Source: Pseudodesulfovibrio aespoeensis Aspo-2 (GTDB lineage Bacteria; Desulfobacterota; Desulfovibrionia; Desulfovibrionales; Desulfovibrionaceae). From it: a stretch of DNA of 64,000 bases. The translations under genes and the position numbers were made by a program. Numbering within the stretch: the stretch's first letter is position 1; each line of letters opens with the position of its first letter. The notes beneath the pieces are model-generated. The model did no database searches, was not told where the DNA came from, and saw nothing but the letters and a program-made list of their open reading frames with translations. Below, piece by piece: positions 47,962-56,280 of this stretch. Where the stretch lies: assembly GCF_000176915.2 (NCBI RefSeq), contig NC_014844.1:3565110-3629109 (forward strand), read 5' to 3'.

Positions 47962-49239
47962 TCAACTCAGCCGTTTCAGGCCTTTGTCGGCGATGTCACG
48001 GCGGTGGTAGCTGTTGTCGAAGTGGATTTTGTCCACGGCTTCATAGGCGCGTTTCTGGGCATCGGCCAGGGTGTCGCCCAGGGCGGTGACGCAGAGAATG
48101 CGGCCACCGCTGGTCAGGATTTTGCCGTTATCGAGCCGGGTTCCGGCCTGGAACACCTTGACGCCGGGCAGGGCATCGGCCTGTTCGATGCCGGCGATTT
48201 CCATGCCCTTGGGGTATGCGCCGGGGTAGCCCTTGGCGGCCATGACCACGCCGCAGGCGGTCTGCGGGGTGGAGCGCACCTTGATCTTGTCGAGCATGCC
48301 GTCGATGCAGGCGAACATGATGGTCAGCAGGTCGGTCTCCAGGCGCATGAGCAGCGGCTGACATTCGGGATCGCCGAAGCGGACGTTGTATTCGAGTACG
48401 GACGGGCCGTCTTCGGTGTACATGAGTCCGGCGTAGAGCACGCCCTTGAAGGGTTCGCCCTTGGCGGCCATGTGTTCGAGGATCGGCTTGATGCACAGCT
48501 CGGCAGTTTCGGCGTATTTTTCCTCGGGCAGGATGGGGGCCGGGGAATAGGCGCCCATGCCCCCGGTATTGGGGCCGGTGTCGCCCTCGCCCACGGCCTT
48601 GTGGTCCTGGCTGGAGGGGAGCAGGGCGTAGTTCTTGCCGTCGCAAAAGGCGAGAAACGAGGCTTCTTCGCCTTTGAGGGCCTGTTCCACGACCACGCGC
48701 GCGCCTGCCGAGCCAAAGGTGCGTTTGACCATCATGTCGGTCAGGGTGTCCACGGCCTCGGCCACGGTGGCGGCCACGACAACGCCCTTGCCCGCGGCCA
48801 GCCCGTCGGCCTTGATGACGATGGGCGCGCCCTTCTTGCGGACATGGGCCACGGCCTCGTCATATTCGTCGAACACGCGAAAGGGCGCGGTGGGCACTCC
48901 GGCCTCGCGCATGACGGTCTTGGAGAACGCCTTGGACCCTTCGAGATTGGCGGCGTAAGCATTGGGGCCGAAGCAGGGGATGCCCTCGCGGTCCAGGGCA
49001 TTGGCCAGTCCGAGCACCAGGGGCAGCTCGGGCCCGGCCACCACCAGATCGACCTCGCGGTCGCGGGCCAGGGCGACCAGACCGGGAATGTCGTCGTCCT
49101 TGACCGGGATGTTTTCGCCGAGCAGGGCGGTGCCGCCGTTGCCGGGCGCGCACAGGATCGCGGTCACTTTGGGACTTTGGGAGAGCTTCCAGCAGATGGC
49201 GTGCTCGCGCCCGCCGCCTCCGACAACCAGTATCTTCAT
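47962..49239 (-). CDS. purD: Phosphoribosylamine-glycine ligase (GAR synthetase)
   Basis: A 425-residue ATP-grasp ligase: N-terminal MKILVVGGGGREHAICWKL, FGPNAYAANLEGSKAF, ATP-grasp IVIKADGLAAGKGVVVA and QDHKAVGEGDTGPNTGGMGAYSPAP, and metal site EYNVRFGDPECQ. It makes GAR from phosphoribosylamine, glycine and ATP. The ATG at 49239 has AAAGGTGG upstream; a GTG three codons earlier is possible. It probably shares a transcript with purE. Confidence 0.97.
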   Translation of the reverse strand: MKILVVGGGGREHAICWKLSQSPKVTAILCAPGNGGTALLGENIPVKDDDIPGLVALARDREVDLVVAGPELPLVLGLANALDREGIPCFGPNAYAANLEGSKAFSKTVMREAGVPTAPFRVFDEYDEAVAHVRKKGAPIVIKADGLAAGKGVVVAATVAEAVDTLTDMMVKRTFGSAGARVVVEQALKGEEASFLAFCDGKNYALLPSSQDHKAVGEGDTGPNTGGMGAYSPAPILPEEKYAETAELCIKPILEHMAAKGEPFKGVLYAGLMYTEDGPSVLEYNVRFGDPECQPLLMRLETDLLTIMFACIDGMLDKIKVRSTPQTACGVVMAAKGYPGAYPKGMEIAGIEQADALPGVKVFQAGTRLDNGKILTSGGRILCVTALGDTLADAQKRAYEAVDKIHFDNSYHRRDIADKGLKRLS

Positions 49240-49340
49240 TCCAGCCACCTTTGTCTTGTTGGGATGCTCATGGTGTAAGGAAAATCGGGGGAATTATCAA
49301 GGCTGGCCCGTGACGCCCCTGCCTTGGCCGCGGGATCGCG

Positions 49341-50087
49341 CTACCAGATGGCGTCGGCCAGGGTGCCTTGGGTCTCGTAGGGCAGGGTCCGCTTGCCGAT
49401 GGTCAGTTCGCCCTTGAGGTCAAAGGTGGTGCGGTAGAGGTTGGACGGGTCGATCAGGCCGCGCCCGGCGGTGCGGATGGCGACAGGGCTGCCGATGGAG
49501 AAGTCGCGCACGTCCAGGTCGCTGTGGTTGATCTCGGCGGTGAAGGCGAAGTCCGTAATGGTCTTGCCGTCGGGCAGCACCAGCTGCTGGGAGCGGATGT
49601 CGAGCCAGCCGGTCTTGGGCAGAATCGCGCCGTCGGGCAGGAAGAGGTTGCCCGCCACATGCAGGTTGCCCTTGAAGTCGGTGCCGCCGAGCAGGGATGT
49701 CAGGTTGAAGTCGCCCTCGAACTCGAAGGTGCCGTTCTGAAAGAGGTCCAGCTCGCACTGGGAGCCGCCCGTGTCCAGGCGGACCCGCGCCAGCGGCGAA
49801 AGCCCGACCCTGACAGATGCGTGGCTGAAGGCGAGGCTGCCGGGCGTGTCGGCCATGGCCACGCGAAGGCCGTTGACCCGAAAGCCGAACGGGCCATCTC
49901 GGTCGATGGAGTCCCAGCGCAGCCGCACCGAGGGCAGCCGCTCGTCGAGGGAGGTCAGCGCGCTCGCCCAGATCTTGTTCCACGGCGTGAACAGGGCCAC
50001 GCCCACGAGAAAGCCGAAGACCATCAGCATCATCCGGGCTAGGATGCGGGCCGGAAGCGAGGAGGGTTTGCGCTGTTTTGCTGCCAC
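49341..50087 (-). CDS. gspN: Type II secretion system protein N-like
   Basis: A 248-residue protein with one N-terminal membrane helix (about 13-38, ARMMLMVFGFLVGVALF) and a periplasmic beta-rich domain with repeated strand patterns like GspN (T2SSN). In secretons it sits in the inner membrane and periplasm with GspC/L/M. The start is GTG at 50087. It follows the M-like gene by 9 bp. Sequence conservation is low, so the call rests partly on gene order L-M-N. Confidence 0.65.
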   Translation of the reverse strand: MAAKQRKPSSLPARILARMMLMVFGFLVGVALFTPWNKIWASALTSLDERLPSVRLRWDSIDRDGPFGFRVNGLRVAMADTPGSLAFSHASVRVGLSPLARVRLDTGGSQCELDLFQNGTFEFEGDFNLTSLLGGTDFKGNLHVAGNLFLPDGAILPKTGWLDIRSQQLVLPDGKTITDFAFTAEINHSDLDVRDFSIGSPVAIRTAGRGLIDPSNLYRTTFDLKGELTIGKRTLPYETQGTLADAIW

Positions 50088-50096
50088 ATCGGCTCC

Positions 50097-50624
50097 CTAG
50101 CGGGCCAGGACGAGATGCGCGTCACTCAGGCGCGGATCATCCGGGTTGCGGGTCAGGGCGCAATCGCGCGTCTGGAGGCTGGCCCGGTCGCGCAGATCGT
50201 TCAGAAAACGGGCCAGGGTGTTCAGCGGCAGGCCGGTCAGGGTGGTCTGGAGCGCAACGTCGTCCTCCCCCAGGCCGGTTTCGCGCATGGAAATCAGGTT
50301 CTGCTCGATGGACAGGTCGTCGATGATGCGCCAGACCGCCTTGTCGGGCGGGAGGTGGGCCAGGTCGCCCCGCTGGGCGCGCAGGGTGAGGATCTCCTCC
50401 ACCAGCGGCAGGACACGGGCATATTGCGCCTTGCTCTCCTCGATCTGCGTGGTCACGCTGCCCACCAGCAGGCGCAGGCCGATGAACACGGACAGGCACA
50501 CAAGCGCAGTCCCCCTGGGGGCGAGCCGGAAGAGCCGCTGCCGGGAGCCCTCGGGCCAACCGCTCCAGAAATGGCGTTTGGCGCGCCTTCTGGGTGCGCC
50601 TTTGGGAGTAGTGGTCTTGTTCAT
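50097..50624 (-). CDS. gspM: Type II secretion system protein M-like
   Basis: A 175-residue protein: a basic cytoplasmic N terminus, one membrane helix at about 38-60, a coiled coil (ESKAQYARVLPLVEEILTLRAQ) and a small ferredoxin-fold-like periplasmic domain ending LSDAHLVLAR. This plan is that of GspM/PilO, which pairs with GspL/PilN to form the inner-membrane platform. The ATG overlaps the L-like stop (ATGA). Confidence 0.65.
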   Translation of the reverse strand: MNKTTTPKGAPRRRAKRHFWSGWPEGSRQRLFRLAPRGTALVCLSVFIGLRLLVGSVTTQIEESKAQYARVLPLVEEILTLRAQRGDLAHLPPDKAVWRIIDDLSIEQNLISMRETGLGEDDVALQTTLTGLPLNTLARFLNDLRDRASLQTRDCALTRNPDDPRLSDAHLVLAR

Positions 50625-51250
50625 TGCGGCTCCACAGTCAGGCTGAAGAGGATGCCGCCAAACACGTCCTCGCGCTTTTCCAGCGAAAACACGAACTGCT
50701 CGTCCCGGGACAGGGCGTTGAGATAGTCGTCGAAGTGGTCCACATTGGGGCCGAAAAAGCCGCGCACCCGCCCGCTCTTGCCCGTCAGCGAGACCCCCTC
50801 TATGCGCAGGCTCTCCACTGCCGGACGGCTCAAGGCCGCCAGCACGCTCAGGGGATCAAGCCCCAGGCCGCGCCGCGCCGCCAGCTTGCCATGCTCGAAC
50901 TGGAGCCTGCCAAAAGGCGACTGGCCGATGTCCGGGCCAAGGACAGAGGCGTAAAGCACGTCGGTCTGCGCCTCGATCTCCATGAGCTGGGCACGATACA
51001 AGGAATAGCGCACCACCTGCCCTGCCAGAAACAGGCCGCAGATGACCGCCGTCCAGATCATGGTGCGGATGAACCGGTCCGACTCGCGGTCCCGTTTCTT
51101 CCTCGGCTTGCGCACCACCACAGAGGCGTCCGAACCCTGCCCGACCCCGACCGCCTTCCTGCCCGTACCCCCGCCACCCGTCTGCTCCTTCCGAACAGCG
51201 GGCTCGCGGGTCTTGAACCCAGAAGTGGTGTCGCGCACAGGCTTGGTCAT
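50621..51250 (-). CDS. Type II secretion protein L-like, C-terminal domain only
   Basis: A 209-residue protein. A basic, disordered N terminus (1-68) is followed by one membrane helix (about 69-88) and a GspL_C-like periplasmic domain (SVLAALSRPAVESLRIEGVSL, GGILFSLTVEP). The usual 230-residue actin-like cytoplasmic domain is absent. Either it is a separate gene in this lineage or it was lost at the break 50 bp upstream, where foreign integrase DNA begins. An open tail before the ATG, ending in a TAA at 51258-51256, may be the end of that lost gene. It is first of an overlapping L-M-N set. Confidence 0.6.
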   Translation of the reverse strand: MTKPVRDTTSGFKTREPAVRKEQTGGGGTGRKAVGVGQGSDASVVVRKPRKKRDRESDRFIRTMIWTAVICGLFLAGQVVRYSLYRAQLMEIEAQTDVLYASVLGPDIGQSPFGRLQFEHGKLAARRGLGLDPLSVLAALSRPAVESLRIEGVSLTGKSGRVRGFFGPNVDHFDDYLNALSRDEQFVFSLEKREDVFGGILFSLTVEPQ

Positions 51251-51306
51251 GTCCCGCCCCAATTACGCGAAACCCCGCTCGCCGTCCATACGACCAATGG
51301 GGGTGT

Positions 51307-51606
51307 GGCGTGAGAGATCCGGGGGGAAAACTTTTGGAAATAGCCGCCACCTTGTGTGGGACTATCGGCTCTTGCCTTCTGTTTTCAACTGGTTGCGACC
51401 GATTGGTCGCAGCCCGTTGATCTTTGTGTGTGACTGCCGTGTGTGAATCTGTCAGGCAATTTGGCGACTTTGGGCTTCATAGATTGCCATGGCGTCCCGT
51501 TCCACGTTCCGCAGCTTTTCCAGATAAATCTCGGTGCTCCGTCGGTCAGCATGCCCCAGCAGATGCTGAATGCCCGAGATGAGTGCGCCGTTGTTGTCCA
51601 TCACCG
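51307..51606 (-). repeat. Inverted repeat B: second integrase 3' end and border
   Basis: The reverse complement matches 29039-29340 at about 95%, including the trailing stem and the AAAAGTTTTCCCCCCGGA arm (51318-51335). Similarity ends abruptly at 51606 inside the integrase gene and at about 51307 on the secretion-gene side. Confidence 0.9.
51452..51606 (-). pseudogene. Truncated tyrosine recombinase (last ~51 codons)
   Basis: It encodes VMDNNGALISGIQHLLGHAD and the catalytic Tyr region STEIYLEKL, ending at a TGA (51454-51452). It lacks everything before residue ~304, including the catalytic Arg and first His, so it is inactive. It differs from the intact integrase by about eight substitutions in the coding part. 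It is evidence that a second related element once sat here. Confidence 0.9.
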
Positions 51607-51741
51607 CGTCATTTTTTGCTCGACTCTTTTCTCTACTCCGAGCTAGGGTAGATAAGCGTGGGAAAAATAAAAAAATGGTAGCAACATGCTGTCATCATTG
51701 ATTTGTGCGAACCCTACATAATACCGTCGTTATCAAAAAAA

Positions 51742-52268
51742 GGGGCTGTGCCAGATAACTAGCCCATATACCTTCTAACCCACTGTTTCAGCTGTTTAAA
51801 CTGACTTCGCGGATTGCTGTTATTAAAACGCCACTCGCATTCCTTTAAAAACAGAGAAAAATGCTTGGTTGGAATGCCGTTGAATTTCCTCATATGGCGT
51901 TTGGCCTGGTTCCAAAAATTCTCGATTCCATTGATGTGGTTGTGGCTATCTGCAAACAGCTTCGAGTGGTTGATTCGGAAGTGTTTGAATGCTGACACAT
52001 CGAGGACATTGTAGCCATACCAGCAGTCCGAGTAAACCACACTGTCTGGCTGGATTCTTTCCTGAATAATGGGAAGCAAGGTTTTACCTTTTGCATCAGG
52101 AATCACCTGTGTATATACCTTCCCACCCCTTTTAAGGATTCCAAAAACAGGAACCTTACCAGCCGCCCCACGTCCTCTTTTGCCCTTTCGCTTGCCACCG
52201 AAGTAGCTTTCATCGACCTCAAATTCGCCAAAATCCATCCCTTCACAGGACTCTTCTTCCGCTATGAT
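51742..52268 (-). mobile_element. Truncated IS1595-family element
   Basis: The right terminal repeat GGGGCTGTGCCAGATAACT is intact at 51742-51760, and the element reads leftward. Its other end is missing: the sequence follows the intact copy at 9253-9961 up to 52268 and then changes to the IS3-family end. The stretch that remains appears identical to the intact copy, so the loss is recent. Confidence 0.93.
51759..52268 (-). pseudogene. 5'-truncated IS1595 transposase
   Basis: It retains residues from about 50 to 218 of the transposase at 9288-9944. The 159 residues from the internal Met60 are identical. The HTH part is lost, cut off by the IS3-family element, so transposase activity is unlikely though the DDE part is complete. 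Confidence 0.92.
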
Positions 52269-52332
52269 TGACCTTCCCCCCGTTTGGTATCCCAGCTATA
52301 AGTTTGTGACTCCGGCAAAGGAGATCACGAAG

Positions 52333-52596
52333 ATGAGAAAGAGCAGGTTCACGGAAGAGCAGATCATCGGGCTTTTAAAGCAGGCGGAGGCTGGACGTCC
52401 TGTGGCAGAACTGTGCCGCCAGATCGGCATCACGGACACGACGTTCTACAAGTGGCGCAGCAAATTCGCGGGCCTTGAGGTATCCGAGGCCCGACGGTTG
52501 CGGCAGCTTGAGGAAGAGAATCGGCGCCTCAAGGGCCTTGTGGCCGATCAGGCGCTTGACATACAGGTGCTCAAAGAGGTGCTGGGCCGAAAATGA
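52333..52596 (+). CDS. IS3-family OrfA (HTH protein)
   Basis: An 87-residue protein: HTH RFTEEQIIGLLKQAEAG and ITDTTFYKWRSKFAG, then a leucine-zipper-like LRQLEEENRRLKGLVADQALD that mediates oligomerisation. AAGGAG lies upstream of the ATG. It overlaps orfB as ATGA. It is a transposase subunit that binds the element ends. Confidence 0.93.
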   Translation: MRKSRFTEEQIIGLLKQAEAGRPVAELCRQIGITDTTFYKWRSKFAGLEVSEARRLRQLEEENRRLKGLVADQALDIQVLKEVLGRK

Positions 52597-53468
52597 CTGA
52601 GCCCGCCCTTCGCCGTCATGCCGCACGCCAGATTATTGAGGTGTACGGCTACTCCGAGCGGCGGGCTTGTCAATTGACCGACCTCAATCGCAGGACGTTG
52701 CGGCGCGTCCCTTCGCCAGATCGCGATAAGGATCTTCGCATGCGATTACGCGAGCTAGCCGAGGAGCGTAGGCGGTTCGGATGCCCCCGACTCTATCTGC
52801 TGCTGCGCCGCGAGGGTCTGGTGGTGAACCACAAGCGCGTTGAGCGGCTGTACAGGGAAGAGGCACTGTCGTTGCGCTTGCGGCCAAAGCGCAAGCGCCA
52901 GAGCCACCTGCGGGTGGTCCAACCCGCGCCCACAGGCCCAAATGAGCAGTGGGCCATGGACTTCGTGAGTGACAGCCTGGACAATGGCCGCAGAATCAAG
53001 GTGCTGACGATCATTGACCTGTGGGACCGCCGCTGCCCCAAGCTCGAAGCGGACTCATCGATTCCGGGCGAGGGCGTGGTCCGGGTGCTGGAGCAATTGC
53101 GCCAGCGCGGCGAATACCCGAAGCATCTGCGTTCTGACAATGGGCCAGAGTTCACGGGTAGGGCCCTGGATCAGTGGGCGACCAGCGTGGGGGTGCAGTT
53201 GGAATTCATCCGGCCTGGCAGGCCGATGGAGAATGGGCATGTGGAGAGCTTCAACGGCAAATTCCGTGAGGAGTGCCTGAACGCCCATGCGTTCCAGTCA
53301 CTCGCAGAGGCTAGGGACATCCTCGAGGCGTGGAGGCAGGACTACAACACAGCCCGACCACACAGCGCACTTGGCGGATTGGCCCCAGAGGAATACGGAA
53401 GAACCATGAATGAAGAAAACCGGACCAGCCAGAACCCAAACTTACGGGTGGTATACTCGGCGGGGTAA
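52593..53468 (+). CDS. IS3-family OrfB transposase (DDE integrase domain)
   Basis: A 291-residue rve-type integrase: HTH_21 region RRFGCPRLYLLLRREG, DDE core with D in WAMDFVSDSLDNG, second D in LRSDNGPEFTG and E in NGHVESFNGKFREECLN. The post-first-D stretch is DLWDRRCPKLEAD rather than the usual DDFTRECLA, a noticeable divergence, but the catalytic triad is complete. It overlaps orfA by 4 bp. Confidence 0.94.
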   Translation: MTEPALRRHAARQIIEVYGYSERRACQLTDLNRRTLRRVPSPDRDKDLRMRLRELAEERRRFGCPRLYLLLRREGLVVNHKRVERLYREEALSLRLRPKRKRQSHLRVVQPAPTGPNEQWAMDFVSDSLDNGRRIKVLTIIDLWDRRCPKLEADSSIPGEGVVRVLEQLRQRGEYPKHLRSDNGPEFTGRALDQWATSVGVQLEFIRPGRPMENGHVESFNGKFREECLNAHAFQSLAEARDILEAWRQDYNTARPHSALGGLAPEEYGRTMNEENRTSQNPNLRVVYSAG

Positions 53469-53474
53469 GGTCAA

Positions 53475-53514
53475 TCAACGAAAAAGGGAGCCGTCAGGCT
53501 CCCTTTTTCGTTGA
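53475..53514 (-). terminator. Terminator of the 2-oxoacid:ferredoxin oxidoreductase operon
   Basis: A perfect 18-bp stem (53475-53492 with 53497-53514) with an A5/T5 segment inside, 15 bp after the last gene. The IS3-family element ends one base before the stem, so the insertion or deletion point lies right beside it. Confidence 0.88.
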
Positions 53515-53529
53515 GGCTATTGTCTGCGC

Positions 53530-54072
53530 CTAGGCCACGTGGTCTGCCCCGGCCTGGATGGCTTTGGTGTTGGCGGGGATGAGTTTGTGGTAGTGTGGCG
53601 AGATGACGTTTTCCAGGGAGTCGATGACTGCCTTGAGGGGGACGATGCCGGTGGCCTGGGCGTAGGCGCCGATGGCGACCATGTTGGCCATGCGGGTATT
53701 GCCGAGCTGGTCGGCGATTTCGTTGCAGGGCACGGCAAGGCATTTGAGGCGTTTGGTATCGGCCAGCTCCATGTCAATGAGCGAGGAGTTGATGATATGC
53801 ACGCCGTTGTCAGCGACGCGGGACTGGAACTTGTCCAGTGACGGTCGGTTCATGGCGATGAGGGATTTGGGCCGGTGGATGATGGGCGACCCGATGTCTT
53901 CCTCGGACAGGACCACGGTGCAGTTGGCGGTGCCGCCGCGCATCTCGGGTCCGTAGACCGGGATATAGGTGACGTTGAGTCCGTCCTTCATGCCTGCATA
54001 GGCGAGCAGGTTGCCGATGAGCATGACGCCCTGGCCGCCGAAACCCGCGATGATTGCGTCGATGTAGCGCAT
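53530..54072 (-). CDS. 2-oxoacid:ferredoxin oxidoreductase, gamma subunit
   Basis: A 180-residue POR_gamma-domain protein: IIAGFGGQGVMLIGNLLAYAG near the N terminus and YGPEMRGGTANCTVVLS. With the three upstream genes it forms a four-subunit oxidoreductase that converts a 2-oxoacid and CoA to acyl-CoA, CO2 and reduced ferredoxin. The substrate (2-oxoisovalerate, 2-oxoglutarate or another) is not readable. It starts where the beta gene stops (one-base overlap). Confidence 0.9.
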   Translation of the reverse strand: MRYIDAIIAGFGGQGVMLIGNLLAYAGMKDGLNVTYIPVYGPEMRGGTANCTVVLSEEDIGSPIIHRPKSLIAMNRPSLDKFQSRVADNGVHIINSSLIDMELADTKRLKCLAVPCNEIADQLGNTRMANMVAIGAYAQATGIVPLKAVIDSLENVISPHYHKLIPANTKAIQAGADHVA

Positions 54073-54842
54073 CAGCAGATTCCTCCTTCCTCGGAAATGT
54101 CCTTGAACACCCCGAGCGGGAAGTAGGGAATCATCTCGTTTTGCAGCCGCTCGTTGGCCTGGACCGGGGTCATCTTCCAGTTGGTGGGGCAGCCGGAGAG
54201 CAGCTCCACGAACCCGAAGCCGGTGGCATTGATCTGGCAGTCAAAGGCTTTTTTGAGGTACTTCTTGGCTGCGCGGATGTTCTTGACGCAATCAAGCGAG
54301 CCGCGCGCGGCGTAGGCCACACCGCCCAGGGAGGCGATGATCTCGGCCATGCGGATGGGCGAGCCCTCGTGGGTGATGCAGCGTCCTGCGGGCGTGGTGG
54401 TGGTCTTCTGGCCGATCAGGGTGGTGGGGGCCATCTGGCCGCCGGTCATGCCGTAGACCGTGTTGTTGACAAAGACCACGCAGATTTTCTCGCCCCGGTT
54501 GGCGGCGTGCATGATCTCGGCCATGCCGATGGAGGCGAGGTCGCCATCGCCCTGGTAGGTGAAGACGAAGTTGTCGGGCCGGGCGCGTTTGACGCCGGTG
54601 GCCACTGCCGGGGCGCGTCCGTGGGGCGCTTCGACCGCGTCCACGTCGAGGTAGTTGTAGAGGAAGACCGAGCAGCCGATGGAGGCCACCAGCAGCGTTT
54701 TTTCCGTCAGTTTCAGCTCGTCGAGCAGTTCGCCCACCAGCCTGTGGGCAATGCCGTGGTGGCAGCCGGGGCAGTAGTGGGTGGCCCGGTCGATGACGCT
54801 TTCGGGCCGGGTGAAGACGAGTTTTTCTTGCATCTCAGTCAT
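54072..54842 (-). CDS. 2-oxoacid:ferredoxin oxidoreductase, beta (thiamine-pyrophosphate) subunit
   Basis: A 256-residue TPP-binding subunit: the Cys pair CPGCHHG near the N terminus, and the TPP/Mg motif YQGDGDLASIGMAE...FVNNTVYGMTGGQ. The chain then has an oxoacid-binding C-terminal part. It is the site of decarboxylation. It precedes the gamma gene and directly follows the alpha gene with no spacer. Confidence 0.92.
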   Translation of the reverse strand: MTEMQEKLVFTRPESVIDRATHYCPGCHHGIAHRLVGELLDELKLTEKTLLVASIGCSVFLYNYLDVDAVEAPHGRAPAVATGVKRARPDNFVFTYQGDGDLASIGMAEIMHAANRGEKICVVFVNNTVYGMTGGQMAPTTLIGQKTTTTPAGRCITHEGSPIRMAEIIASLGGVAYAARGSLDCVKNIRAAKKYLKKAFDCQINATGFGFVELLSGCPTNWKMTPVQANERLQNEMIPYFPLGVFKDISEEGGIC

Positions 54843-55925
54843 TTATTTACCCTCCAGGCAGGCGAGAATGGGGGCTTCCAGTTCGTCCGGGGTGGGCAGG
54901 TTGCCGGGATAGATGGGGAAGAAGTCCGAGTCGGCCACGGTGCGGATGGCCAGGCGCACGTCGTCCACCATCTGGCCCAGGTTGTGCTCGATGGTCAGGA
55001 ACCGCTTGCCCGCCTGGGCCAGCTTTTTGAGGTCTGCGCTGGGGAAGGGGTAGAGGGTGATGGGCCGCAGCAGGCCGACCTTGTGGCCCTGCTTGCGGAA
55101 GGTGCGCACTGCGGATTTGGCGATGCGGCCGATGGAGCCGTAGGCGCAGATGACAAGCTCGGCGTCCTCGGTCTCGAACTGTTCGCACTCGGCCAGATCG
55201 GTCCAGGCGTCGTACTTGGCCTGGAGGTGTCTGTTCTGCCCGGCCAGCTCGCCCTCGCCCAGGAACAGGGACTTGATGAGCCGTTTTTTGCGTCCGGTCT
55301 CGCGGGCGTTGGTGCGGCCCGTGATGGCCCAGCCGCGTCCGGCCTCGTCGTCCACGCCTTCGGGCGCCCAGGGGGTGATGGGTTCCTTCATCTGTCCGAG
55401 GATGGCGTCGCCCAGGATGAGCACCGGGGTGCGGTGTTCAAAGGCGATGTCGAACGCGCGGATGGTCAGGTCGTAGGCCTCCTGCACGGTGCCGGGGCCA
55501 AAGGTGAAGTGGCGGTAGTCGCCGTGTCCGCCGCCGCGGGTGGACTGGTAGTAGTCGCCCTGGGCCGGGCCGATGTCGCCCAAGCCCGGTCCGCCCCGGT
55601 TCATGTTGACGATGACTGCCGGGATCTCGGACCCGGCCATGTAGGAGATCGCCTCCTGCTTGAGCGACATGCCCGGCGACGACGACGAGGTCATGGCCCG
55701 GATGCCTGCCGCGCCTGCGCCAAGCAGCATGTTGGCCGCAGCCACCTCGGACTCGGCCTGGACGAAATCGCCGCCCGCCTTGATCATCTCCGAGGACATG
55801 AATTCCGGGATGTCGTTCTGCGGGGTGATGGGATAGCCGAAGAAACACTTGCACCGGGCGGCCAGTGCGCCGCGCGCTATGGCCTCGTTGCCCTTGACAA
55901 AGATGCGTTCGGGTTGCTTGCTCAT
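54843..55925 (-). CDS. vorB: 2-oxoacid:ferredoxin oxidoreductase, alpha subunit (VorB-like)
   Basis: A 360-residue subunit: N-terminal KGNEAIARGALAARCKCFFGYPITP, the pyrimidine-side domain with MTSSSSPGMSLKQEAISYMAG and GPGLGDIGPAQGDYYQ, and a C-terminal transketolase-like domain. The length and P-I-T-P-Q-N segment fit the VorB/KorA type. The ATG at 55925 overlaps the ferredoxin stop (ATGA). The substrate assignment to 2-oxoisovalerate is by family only. Confidence 0.85.
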   Translation of the reverse strand: MSKQPERIFVKGNEAIARGALAARCKCFFGYPITPQNDIPEFMSSEMIKAGGDFVQAESEVAAANMLLGAGAAGIRAMTSSSSPGMSLKQEAISYMAGSEIPAVIVNMNRGGPGLGDIGPAQGDYYQSTRGGGHGDYRHFTFGPGTVQEAYDLTIRAFDIAFEHRTPVLILGDAILGQMKEPITPWAPEGVDDEAGRGWAITGRTNARETGRKKRLIKSLFLGEGELAGQNRHLQAKYDAWTDLAECEQFETEDAELVICAYGSIGRIAKSAVRTFRKQGHKVGLLRPITLYPFPSADLKKLAQAGKRFLTIEHNLGQMVDDVRLAIRTVADSDFFPIYPGNLPTPDELEAPILACLEGK

Positions 55926-56161
55926 ATTACTTTCCCCCCCTTCTTTTTGGGGGTCTTGTAGACCGTGATGGCCACGTCCGGGCAGATCATGGCGCAGGAC
56001 GCGCAGCCGGTACATTTGTCCTTGTCCGCGTCCGGCACTTCAACGACCTTGTAGCCGCTGACGTTGAACCGGTCAGACTGGACGATAATGCCCACAGGGC
56101 AGACCGTGGTGCACAGCAGACACCCTTTGCATCGGTCTTCCCGAACCTCGATTCGCGACAT
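55922..56161 (-). CDS. 2-oxoacid:ferredoxin oxidoreductase, 4Fe-4S delta subunit
   Basis: A 79-residue ferredoxin with two 4Fe-4S motifs, CKGCLLCTTVCP (11-22) and CTGCASCAMICP (50-61), and a basic tail. It passes electrons from the TPP subunit to external ferredoxin. The ATG at 56161 has GGAGGG upstream. It is the first gene of the operon. Confidence 0.93.
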   Translation of the reverse strand: MSRIEVREDRCKGCLLCTTVCPVGIIVQSDRFNVSGYKVVEVPDADKDKCTGCASCAMICPDVAITVYKTPKKKGGKVI

Positions 56162-56280
56162 AAAGCCCTCCCTGTTTCGGCCACCGGGCGTGAGCCGCGC
56201 ACCTGAGGGCGCGGCGGCCTGCCGTGTGCGCGGCCTACCGGTTTGAGATTGAATCAAGTGGATATGGAGTGTATCCGCAA

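Larger units (their letters stand above)
52269..53473 (+). mobile_element. IS3-family insertion sequence (IS407-like)
   Basis: A 1205-bp element with TGACCTT at the left end and AAGGTCA at the right end, imperfect repeats extending about 20 bp inward (CCCC blocks and GTAT). It has two overlapping genes, orfA and orfB. TGACC ends fit the IS407 group. No 4-bp target duplication: flanks are TGAT and ATCA, which are complementary, not repeated. It joins the IS1595 remnant to the terminator of the oxidoreductase operon, so the junction is a deletion scar. Confidence 0.9.

Noticed and set aside
52269..53473. TGAT/ATCA flanks as an IS3 target duplication
   Set aside because: They are complementary, not direct, repeats and extend the terminal inverted repeats; a target duplication must be direct.
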